From Bacteroidota bacterium (lineage in GTDB: Bacteria; Bacteroidota; Bacteroidia; B-17B0; Aurantibacillaceae), in assembly GCA_947449125.1 (NCBI GenBank), contig CANFQR010000047.1, positions 1 through 8,268 on the forward strand: a DNA stretch of 8,268 bases. Reading direction: 5' to 3'. The notes beneath the pieces are model-generated. The model searched no databases, was not told the origin of the DNA, and saw only the letters and a program-made list of their open reading frames with translations. The position numbers and the translations under genes were made by a program. Below are positions 1-6,257 of the stretch, one piece after another; within the stretch, counting starts at the first letter, position 1; every line of letters begins with the position of its first letter.

Positions 1-1666
1 GAATCATTTGTGAGTGGCATGTGTAACAACCTTCTCTTATATAAATATCTCTGCCTTCTAATTCTAAGGGGGTGTAAGGTTTTACGCTTGCTATAGTTGG
101 GATGTTTGATTTAACCAAAAATGTTGGAACTATTTCGATGATTCCGCCAACTAACACAACAACTAAGCTCACAATTAATAATTGAATTGGCTTACGCTCA
201 ATCCAACGATGCCAGTTGTCAGTAGAATGACCGTGGTAATTATTACTTAATGGCATAGCTTCTGCTTCTTCTTCGGCAAGGAAAGAGCCTGATTTTGCAG
301 TTTTATATAAGTTATAGGCCATAATTATTGCACCAACCAAGTATAAAGTTCCGCCAATAGAACGCGCAGCATAAAAGGGAATCATTTTTGTTACTGTATC
401 TAAAAACTGCCATTTTAATTGACCTTCAGGCGTAAAATCTTTCCACATAGAGCTTTGCATGAAACCTGCCCAATACATTGGAACTGCATATAATAAAATA
501 CCTAGGGTTCCAATCCAAAAATGTGTGTTAGCCAGTTTTTGAGAATATAGTTTTGTTCTGAACATTTTAGGAATTAAGAAATATAATACACCAAAGGTTA
601 AGAATCCGTTCCATCCTAACGCGCCAACATGAACGTGAGCAACAATCCAATCAGTAAAATGAGAAATGGCATTTACATTTTTAAGCGAAAGCATGGGTCC
701 CTCAAAAGTAGCCATACCGTATGCTGTAACGGCAACCACCATAAATTTTAATACAACGTCTTCTCGCACTTTATCCCATGCGCCACGTAAAGTTAATAAG
801 CCGTTAATCATACCTCCCCATGATGGAGCAATTAACATTACCGAAAATACAACGCCTAAAGATTGTGCCCAATCAGGAACAGCGGTATATAACAAGTGGT
901 GAGGCCCTGCCCATATGTATAAAAATATTAATGCCCAGAAATGTATAATTGATAAGCGATAAGAATATACAGGACGATTTGCCGCTTTAGGTATAAAATA
1001 ATACATTAAACCTAAATAAGGAGTTGTTAAGAAAAATGCCACAGCATTATGACCATACCACCATTGAACCAAAGCATCTTGAACTCCTGCATACCATGAA
1101 TATGATTTTGTTAAAGATACCGGTAACTCTATAGAATTTACGATATGCAACATGGCAACCGTAACAAATGTGGCTATATAAAACCAGATGGCTACATATA
1201 AATGGCGTTCTCTTCTTCTAATAATAGTTCCAAACATGTTCCAACCAAAAACAACCCAAACCAGTGTAATTAAAATGTCTATTGGCCATTCTAACTCTGC
1301 GTATTCTTTACCTGTAGTGTATCCTAACGACAGCGATAACGCGGCCAGAACAATTATTAATTGCCAGCCCCAAAAATGTATTCTGCTTAACATGTCGCTA
1401 AACATTCTGGCTTTTACTAAACGCTGCAGCGAATAGTAAACGCCCATAAATATTCCATTACCAACAAATGCAAAAATTACAGCGTTTGTATGTATTGGGC
1501 GTGTACGGCCAAAGGTGATGTATTGTAAATCAAAATTTAATGCAGGAATATACATTTGTAAGGCAACAATTACACCTACAAGCATTCCTACCAAACCCCA
1601 TAGCACTGTTGCAATGGAAAACATTTTTACAATCTGGTTGTCGTACTTAAATTTTTCTAATTCCAT
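1..1666 (-). CDS. ccoNO: cbb3-type cytochrome c oxidase, fused CcoN-CcoO subunit (3' end cut by window edge)
   Basis: Catalytic subunit of the high-affinity cbb3 terminal oxidase, which reduces O2 to water at the inner membrane, fused to the mono-heme cytochrome c subunit. The visible 555 codons start at an ATG (1664-1666). The first ~440 residues are the multi-spanning CcoN part. All expected ligands are present: H59 (low-spin heme), H206, H256 and H257 (CuB), H344 and H346 (hemes), Y250 six residues before the HH pair (the cross-linked Tyr position), and E322 in FEGPM. A charged linker (about 461-487) is followed by a CcoO-type membrane anchor (about 489-513), the PYTPLELEGRDIY stretch and the heme-c motif CYTCH (C547-H551). 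There is no stop between the two parts, so this is a true fusion, as is known in Bacteroidetes. It starts 13 nt after the ccoS stop, so the two are co-transcribed. The rest of CcoO lies beyond position 1. Confidence 0.97.
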   Translation of the reverse strand, partial: MELEKFKYDNQIVKMFSIATVLWGLVGMLVGVIVALQMYIPALNFDLQYITFGRTRPIHTNAVIFAFVGNGIFMGVYYSLQRLVKARMFSDMLSRIHFWGWQLIIVLAALSLSLGYTTGKEYAELEWPIDILITLVWVVFGWNMFGTIIRRRERHLYVAIWFYIATFVTVAMLHIVNSIELPVSLTKSYSWYAGVQDALVQWWYGHNAVAFFLTTPYLGLMYYFIPKAANRPVYSYRLSIIHFWALIFLYIWAGPHHLLYTAVPDWAQSLGVVFSVMLIAPSWGGMINGLLTLRGAWDKVREDVVLKFMVVAVTAYGMATFEGPMLSLKNVNAISHFTDWIVAHVHVGALGWNGFLTFGVLYFLIPKMFRTKLYSQKLANTHFWIGTLGILLYAVPMYWAGFMQSSMWKDFTPEGQLKWQFLDTVTKMIPFYAARSIGGTLYLVGAIIMAYNLYKTAKSGSFLAEEEAEAMPLSNNYHGHSTDNWHRWIERKPIQLLIVSLVVVLVGGIIEIVPTFLVKSNIPTIASVKPYTPLELEGRDIYIREGCYTCHSQMI

Positions 1667-1679
1667 AAAAGCGTGTTTT

Positions 1680-1862
1680 TTAATCGTTTGTTTTTTTTGT
1701 TTTTTCTTTGTTATTGTTGGTTATTTCATCATCGAATAGAATTCTCACAGAAGGGGTATAATCATCTTCGTATTGCCCTGATTTTACTGACCAAATAAAA
1801 GCTATTAAAAATCCGATAGCTATTAGTAAACTGGCTGAAATTAAGACGAATATTACGCTCAT
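1680..1862 (-). CDS. ccoS: CcoS, cbb3 oxidase assembly (maturation) protein
   Basis: A 60-residue single-span membrane protein. CcoS family members are needed to insert heme and copper cofactors into the cbb3 catalytic subunit. Residues 3-24 form one hydrophobic helix. It is followed by the family signature W-S-V-K-S-G-Q-Y (about 24-31), an acidic turn (EDDYTP) and the RILFDDE motif (about 40-46). The tail is Lys/Asn-rich. Length and motif order match typical CcoS proteins. It lies between ccoI (54 nt upstream) and ccoNO (13 nt downstream) in the usual ccoI-ccoS-ccoN order. The ATG at 1860-1862 is preceded by an AT-rich leader with no Shine-Dalgarno sequence, as is usual in this phylum. A possible own promoter lies just upstream, so ccoS-ccoNO may be expressed beyond read-through from ccoI. 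Confidence 0.95.
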   Translation of the reverse strand: MSVIFVLISASLLIAIGFLIAFIWSVKSGQYEDDYTPSVRILFDDEITNNNKEKTKKTND

Positions 1863-1870
1863 TTTGTTTT

Positions 1871-1878
1871 CGAAATTA
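1871..1878 (-). promoter_or_regulatory. Possible -7 promoter element for ccoS-ccoNO
   Basis: On the minus strand the sequence is TAATTTCG, one base off the Bacteroidetes -7 consensus TAnnTTTG. It lies 33 bp (centre to centre) downstream of the proximal FNR-like dyad at 1901-1914. The same distance is 32 bp at the ccoI promoter. Transcription would begin about 5 nt before the ccoS ATG, giving an almost leaderless message. The match alone is weak in AT-rich DNA; the support comes from the shared spacing. Confidence 0.4.
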
Positions 1879-1900
1879 ATTATGTTAAAAAATATGTATA

Positions 1901-1936
1901 TTGAGTATTATCATGCCTAAATATGATTTTTATCAT
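1901..1936 (-). promoter_or_regulatory. Tandem FNR/CRP-like dyads upstream of ccoS
   Basis: Two inverted repeats lie 22 bp apart centre to centre. The distal one (1923-1936) has perfect arms, ATGAT-N4-ATCAT, and overlaps the last codons of ccoI. The proximal one (1901-1914) reads TTGAGTATTATCAT on the plus strand, with half-sites TTGA and TCAT, and lies just past the ccoI stop. Both resemble the FNR-type core TGAT-N4-ATCA. The pair copies the arrangement upstream of ccoI. Binding by an oxygen- or redox-sensing Crp/Fnr protein is inferred; no such regulator is encoded in the window. Confidence 0.5.
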
Positions 1937-4343
1937 GTTTTAATTTTCTTTCAAAAAAGTTACTCATACCTGTTGTTAGCAATACAATACTAATTGAACT
2001 TATTGGCATTAATATGGCTGCTATAACGGGTTGTAAATCGCCCTGCACGGCGTAAAACAAACCAACAAAGTTGTAAATAACAGAAAGTATAAAGCTGGCG
2101 TATATTATAGATTTTTCTTTTTTACAATAATTAATAAGTTTATCTAATAAATTAAATTGTTTCCCTGATAAAATGGCATCGCATGCCGGCGAAAAATTGT
2201 TTGTGTCGTCGCTAATTGCTATTCCTACATCGCTTTGTATCAGTGCACCTGCGTCATTGAGCCCATCGCCAATCATAAGTACTTTTTTATTTTTTTGTTG
2301 CAGGTGTTTTATAAAATTTAATTTGTCTTCCGGCTTTTGGTTAAATAACATTTCTGTGTTTGGTCCAAAAACAGTTCTTAGGTAATTTTTTTCGGTTGAG
2401 TTATCACCTGATAAAATTTTTAATTCAAAATTTGGTTCTAAATCGGAAATTATTTTTTCTAATCCTGCTCTGTAAGAGTTTTTAACTATAAAACAACCTA
2501 AAAATTCATCGTCAATTCTTACATAAACTCTGCTACCAAGATTAACTGATTCTGTTTTTTGATTAAGCACAAATTCTGATGAGCCTATTTTTATTAATTT
2601 GTTATTTATAATACCTGATGCGCCGAAGCCTTTTAAATCTTTGTAATTTTTAATTGTTAACGATTTACTAAATGGTAAATAACTGCTGATACTTTTGCTT
2701 AAGGGATGATTTGACTGATTGGCAATTGAACGGATTAGTTGTGATTGTTCTTCGGTTAATTCATAACCTTGAAAAATAATTTCTGATTTTCCTTGCTCGG
2801 TTATTGTTCCTGTTTTATCAAAAACAATGGTGTCAACATTTGCCAGTTGTTCAATTACATTTGCATTTTTAACGTAAAGTTTGTGCTTGTTTAAAATTCT
2901 TATCATGTTTCCATTTGTAAACGTGGCGCTCAATAATAGTGCACAAGGGCATGCTACAATTAAAACAGAAGTTATTGCGCTCCATATTTTTGAGGAGTCG
3001 TTTAACGACCAGTAAATTGACGAGATGGCGGCTATTAAGAAAAGTATATAGGTAAAGTATTTACTGATTTTATGAATAAACGAGTTGTTTGCTATTTCTT
3101 TTTTTTCTTTAAAAGCCTTATTGTCCCATAATTGAGTAAGGTAACTTTGTGAGACTTCTTTTATAACTTCCAATTCAATTGCTCCTGAAGTTTGTTTACC
3201 GCCGGCATAAATAATTTCTCCTATAGATTTTTCTACCGCAATAGATTCTCCGGTTACAAAACTATAATCAATGGTAGCTTTGCCCATAAATAAAATAGAG
3301 TCGGCCGGTATAATTTCGTCGTTATGAATTTTAATTCGGTCTCCCACTTTTAAATCGGCAACAGAAATTTGATTTTCTTTTCCTTCTGTGTTTAAAATAC
3401 TCACTCCAAGAGGAAAATAAGAAGTGTAATCGCGATCGAATGAAATACTTTGGTAAGTGAGTCCTTGAAAGTAACGACCAATTAACATGAAAAAAACAAT
3501 GCCACTCATTGAGTCTAAATAACCTGAACCAGTATTTGATACTATTTCGTACACACTTCTGCTAAACGTAATTAAAACAGCCAGAGCAATTGGTGCATCA
3601 ATATTTAAAAATTTTTGTTTTAAGCCTTTTATTCCGGAAATAAAAAATTCAGATGCTGAATAAAAAAATACAGGTAGTGACAAAAGCAAGTTTAAATAAT
3701 TAAACCAATTTTTTAATTCAGGATTTTCTAGTTTTTCTAATGAAAAATATTCAGGAAAACTAAACATCATAATGTTTCCAAAACAAAATCCGGCCACTCC
3801 AATTTTAATTATTTTGGTTGTGTCGTATTTTTTTATGTTTTTTGAATTAACATCTTTTAGGCTGATATGCGGTTCATAACCTATTAGCGTAAGAGTTTCG
3901 GCAACTTTTTTAAGAGAAGTAATATTAAAATCGAAAATTAATGTAACTTCCTTTTTTAAAAAGTTTACCTGCGATTTAATTATACCGATATTTATTTTAT
4001 GAAGATGTTCTAATATCCAAATACACGAACTGCAATGCATTTGGGGTAAATAAAATGTAATATGCTGATGCGTTTCGTCTTTAAAGTGAATTAACTTATT
4101 AATTATTTTTTCATCATCTAAAAAATCAAATTTTCCGGCTCTTATTTTTCTTTTTTGATTTATACCGGGATTATTTGTAAGGTCGTAATATTCACAAAGT
4201 TCATTTTTGTTTATTATTTCGTATACCGTTTTACAACCTACGCAACAGAAATTTTTTTCAGCAAGTGTAATTTGTTCTTCATTACAGTTTTCACCGCAGT
4301 GGTAACAACAAGTTTTTTCGGCAGAGCTTTTTAATACGGACAT
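1917..4343 (-). CDS. ccoI: CcoI/FixI-type copper-translocating P1B-ATPase
   Basis: An 808-residue heavy-metal P-type ATPase that moves Cu(I) across the inner membrane and, in the CcoI family, supplies copper for cbb3 oxidase assembly rather than detoxification. Domains in order: an N-terminal Cys-rich metal-binding region (C12, C13, C16, C20, then C33, C34, C37); an HMA-like domain with M-H-C-S-S-C (C104, C107); membrane helices; the actuator domain with TGES (364-367); the ion-site motif CPC (465-467) in the sixth helix; the phosphorylation motif DKTGT (D509); the nucleotide-binding HP motif (H546-P547); and GDGLND (692-697). The P1B-1 Cu(I) residues Y757-N758 and M779/S782-S783 are present in the last two helices. 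It is complete, starting at ATG 4341-4343 with no Shine-Dalgarno sequence. It is first in the ccoI-ccoS-ccoNO cluster. The domain order and adjacent ccoS favour CcoI over a CopA-type exporter. Confidence 0.96.
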   Translation of the reverse strand: MSVLKSSAEKTCCYHCGENCNEEQITLAEKNFCCVGCKTVYEIINKNELCEYYDLTNNPGINQKRKIRAGKFDFLDDEKIINKLIHFKDETHQHITFYLPQMHCSSCIWILEHLHKINIGIIKSQVNFLKKEVTLIFDFNITSLKKVAETLTLIGYEPHISLKDVNSKNIKKYDTTKIIKIGVAGFCFGNIMMFSFPEYFSLEKLENPELKNWFNYLNLLLSLPVFFYSASEFFISGIKGLKQKFLNIDAPIALAVLITFSRSVYEIVSNTGSGYLDSMSGIVFFMLIGRYFQGLTYQSISFDRDYTSYFPLGVSILNTEGKENQISVADLKVGDRIKIHNDEIIPADSILFMGKATIDYSFVTGESIAVEKSIGEIIYAGGKQTSGAIELEVIKEVSQSYLTQLWDNKAFKEKKEIANNSFIHKISKYFTYILFLIAAISSIYWSLNDSSKIWSAITSVLIVACPCALLLSATFTNGNMIRILNKHKLYVKNANVIEQLANVDTIVFDKTGTITEQGKSEIIFQGYELTEEQSQLIRSIANQSNHPLSKSISSYLPFSKSLTIKNYKDLKGFGASGIINNKLIKIGSSEFVLNQKTESVNLGSRVYVRIDDEFLGCFIVKNSYRAGLEKIISDLEPNFELKILSGDNSTEKNYLRTVFGPNTEMLFNQKPEDKLNFIKHLQQKNKKVLMIGDGLNDAGALIQSDVGIAISDDTNNFSPACDAILSGKQFNLLDKLINYCKKEKSIIYASFILSVIYNFVGLFYAVQGDLQPVIAAILMPISSISIVLLTTGMSNFFERKLKHDKNHI

Positions 4344-4417
4344 GATTTAAAAAGTAAAATCAATTTTACAATGAGTATATTTTGAAACTTGTTTAACGTA
4401 AGAAGTTTTAATTTTAA

Positions 4418-4425
4418 CAAAGGTA
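4418..4425 (-). promoter_or_regulatory. -7 promoter element for ccoI
   Basis: On the minus strand this reads TACCTTTG, a full match to the Bacteroidetes -7 consensus TAnnTTTG. Transcription would begin near 4414, leaving a leader of about 70 nt before the ccoI ATG. There is no TTG at the expected -33 position. That place is close to an FNR-like dyad (4447-4460), which would be centred near -40, as in activator-dependent class II promoters. Confidence 0.55.
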
Positions 4426-4446
4426 TTTGGTTGAATTTTTTGATTT

Positions 4447-4482
4447 TTGATAAATCTCAATACGATTTATGATAAAAATCAT
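4447..4482 (-). promoter_or_regulatory. Tandem FNR/CRP-like dyads upstream of ccoI
   Basis: The proximal site (4447-4460) reads TTGATAAATCTCAA on the plus strand, matching 9 of the 10 fixed bases of the FNR box TTGAT-N4-ATCAA. The distal site (4469-4482) reads ATGATAAAAATCAT, a perfect dyad with ATGAT/ATCAT arms. Centres are 4453.5 and 4475.5, 22 bp apart (about two helical turns). Relative to the predicted ccoI start they lie near -40 and -62. The sites are in the divergent ccoI/DUF2892 gap, so they could also affect the plus-strand gene, whose ATG is about 130 bp away. Regulator identity is inferred. Confidence 0.6.
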
Positions 4483-4609
4483 TTTTTAATTTTAAGTAAT
4501 TTATTAAGCGCCTTTGTTTTAATTGTATTTACTCACTTTATGTAACTTTTGTGACTGAATAACTTATTCAATTTACACTAACTTTAAGTAAATAAATTCT
4601 GAACATAAA

Positions 4610-4828
4610 ATGAACTTAAAAAAAATTGACTTAAAAAATTGGGGCCTTTGGAGGGTTATGCGTTTGGTTTTAGGTATTATTATTAGCATTACCGGAATCA
4701 TAACTTTAGATTTTATTTTGATTGCAGCCGGAATTTTTTTATTGGTTCAGGCATGGATAAACACATGTGTATCTTGTGTAACGGGTTCTTGCGATATTCC
4801 CAAAACCAAATTAATTCAAAAAAAATAA
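4610..4828 (+). CDS. Small DUF2892/YgaP-like membrane protein with a CxxC-x4-C cluster
   Basis: A 72-residue protein resembling DUF2892 (YgaP transmembrane domain-like) proteins, whose biochemical role is not established. A basic N-terminus (K4, K5, K9, R15, R18) leads into one hydrophobic segment (about 19-33) and a second (about 35-49), separated by a short turn with D34. This forms a helical hairpin. It is followed by three cysteines, C53-x2-C56-x4-C61, and a basic tail. Many Bacteroidetes members carry Cys pairs at this place. The cluster could bind a metal or undergo thiol chemistry, but that is inference. It is divergent from the copper-ATPase gene ccoI, separated by 266 bp with oxygen-type dyads, so a link to copper or redox handling is possible but unproven. 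The downstream tyrosine genes lie 185 nt away and are probably a separate unit. ATG at 4610 is the natural start. Confidence 0.8.
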   Translation: MNLKKIDLKNWGLWRVMRLVLGIIISITGIITLDFILIAAGIFLLVQAWINTCVSCVTGSCDIPKTKLIQKK

Positions 4829-4848
4829 TTTATTTAAAATTTTTTGTG

Positions 4849-4862
4849 GTAAATAAATTTAC
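4849..4862. repeat. 14-bp AT-rich inverted repeat after the DUF2892-like gene
   Basis: GTAAAT-AA-ATTTAC forms perfect 6-bp arms around two bases. It lies 20 nt past the stop of the small membrane protein. It has no GC-rich stem and no T-run directly after it, so it is a poor intrinsic terminator. A partial complement (CTTGTAAATT near 4898-4907), followed by T-rich DNA, could pair with AATTTACGCAAG (4856-4867) to form a larger bulged stem. It could be a weak terminator, an operator, or chance in AT-rich DNA. The rest of the 185-bp gap up to hmgA shows no clear promoter. Confidence 0.25.
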
Positions 4863-5013
4863 GCAAGAATAAGCTTAGGGATGTAGTTTTATTTAATCTT
4901 GTAAATTAAATTTTTTCGGTTTTTTTAAATCTGACATTAATCATAAATGCAAACTGAGTTAAGTCAACATTTAATTATTATTTCTTTAGCAGTTTTGTTG
5001 CAAATAAATTAAA

Positions 5014-6186
5014 ATGACAATTTATCAAAAACACGGAAAAATTCCTGCAAAAAGGCATGTTGTTTTTCGTCAGCCTAACGGCGAAATATATCACGAAGAA
5101 TTATTTGGCACAGAAGGGTTCTCCAGCACATCATCTTTGGTTTATCATTTAAATCCGCCAACCATGGTTAAAGAATTGGGCGAGCCTTTTTCTGTGAGAC
5201 CCGAACTGGCAATTGAAGAAAATCTTAAAGCGCTTAGCTTTATGGGTTATGATGTAGAACCTGAAGCAGATTACATTAAAAGTCGTAAAGTTTTTATGTT
5301 TAATGATGATATGCAAATTGGCATTGCCTGTCCGAGTTCATCTATGAACGACTATTTTTTTAAAAATGCCGATTCGGACGAACTATTATTTATTCAAAAA
5401 GGCAGCGGACATTGTAAAACCATGTACGGAACAGTTGATTTTGAATATGGTGATTATGTATTTATACCCAGAGGTACTGTTTACAAATTGGAGTTTAATA
5501 CCAATGAAACTAAAATTTTGTTTGTTGAATCGCATAGTCCTATAAGAACTCCGAAGAGATATAGAAATGAATATGGCCAACTATTAGAACATTCGCCATT
5601 TTGTGAGAGGGATTTTAAATTGCCTTATAATTTTGAAACACATACTCAGCAAGGTGATTTTAAAATAATGATAAAAAAACGTGGACTAATTTATCCGTAT
5701 ATATATGGGAATCATCCTTTTGATTTGGTAGGTTGGGATGGTTACAGTTACCCGTATGCGTTTTCTATTTTTAATTTTGAGCCAATCACCGGGCGCATAC
5801 ATATGCCGCCACCAATTCACCAACAATTTGAAGGGCGTAATTTTGTTATCTGCTCGTTTGTACCTCGTTTATATGATTATCATCCGGATGCTATTCCTGC
5901 ACCTTACCATCATAGCAATATTGACGCAGACGAAGTGTTGTATTATGTTGATGGTGATTTTATGAGCCGTAATAATATTAAAGCAGGGCAATTTACGTTG
6001 CATCCGGCAGGCATTGCCCACGGGCCTCATCCCGGTGCAATAGAACGTAGCATCGGAAAAAAAGAAACAAACGAATTAGCGGTAATGATAGATCCCTTTA
6101 ATCCGCTTAAAATAACCAAAGAGGCCATGAAATATGAAGTGAAAGATTATTATAAATCTTGGCACTATAAAAGTGAAATGGTATAA
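5014..6186 (+). CDS. hmgA: Homogentisate 1,2-dioxygenase (short bacterial form)
   Basis: A 390-residue Fe(II) ring-cleaving dioxygenase of the bicupin type. It opens homogentisate to maleylacetoacetate in tyrosine and phenylalanine breakdown, in the cytoplasm. Family features: the N-terminal stretch ending R-Q-P-N-G-E; the first cupin with GSGHCKTMYGTVDFEYGDYVFIPRG split around 130-153; and the C-terminal catalytic cupin with PYHHSNIDADE (297-307) and HPAGIAHGPHPG (330-341). By comparison with the human enzyme (H335, E341, H371), the probable iron ligands are H300, E307 and H336. The protein is shorter than the roughly 430-445 residues of animal and proteobacterial enzymes, as is usual for Bacteroidetes versions. 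Its partner hpd follows after 71 nt and makes its substrate, which strongly supports the call. It starts at ATG 5014, after an AT-rich leader with no Shine-Dalgarno sequence. Confidence 0.93.
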   Translation: MTIYQKHGKIPAKRHVVFRQPNGEIYHEELFGTEGFSSTSSLVYHLNPPTMVKELGEPFSVRPELAIEENLKALSFMGYDVEPEADYIKSRKVFMFNDDMQIGIACPSSSMNDYFFKNADSDELLFIQKGSGHCKTMYGTVDFEYGDYVFIPRGTVYKLEFNTNETKILFVESHSPIRTPKRYRNEYGQLLEHSPFCERDFKLPYNFETHTQQGDFKIMIKKRGLIYPYIYGNHPFDLVGWDGYSYPYAFSIFNFEPITGRIHMPPPIHQQFEGRNFVICSFVPRLYDYHPDAIPAPYHHSNIDADEVLYYVDGDFMSRNNIKAGQFTLHPAGIAHGPHPGAIERSIGKKETNELAVMIDPFNPLKITKEAMKYEVKDYYKSWHYKSEMV

Positions 6187-6257
6187 ATTTTTTAGCCAAG
6201 TAATCATCAAAAAAAATGTTTAACTAATTAAATAGTAATTTCTAAGAATAAGTAACT

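Larger units (their letters stand above)
4344..4609. other. Divergent intergenic region between ccoI and the DUF2892-like gene
   Basis: This 266-bp AT-rich gap holds the leftward ccoI promoter and its two dyads in its left half. In the right half I find no convincing rightward promoter. The nearest candidates (TAACTTTA at 4579-4586 and a TAACTTTT stretch near 4543) each differ from TAnnTTTG and lack a well-placed TTG. No small open frame or RNA structure stands out. Confidence 0.6.

Noticed and set aside
666..1739. Plus-strand open frames opposite ccoNO and ccoS
   Set aside because: They lie antisense to ccoNO, whose every heme and copper ligand is intact. Their translations show no domain or composition of a real protein.
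2173..2385. Plus-strand open frame inside ccoI
   Set aside because: It is antisense to the conserved GDGLND region of the ATPase. Its Ser/Leu-rich translation is an out-of-frame shadow.
1917..4343. CopA-type copper exporter or cadmium/zinc ATPase instead of CcoI
   Set aside because: YN and M-x2-SS helix motifs point to Cu(I), not Zn/Cd. The Cys-rich N-terminal region plus the adjacent ccoS and ccoNO point to CcoI rather than CopA.
5386..5965. Short open frames on both strands inside hmgA
   Set aside because: They fully overlap the conserved dioxygenase frame and lack recognisable features.
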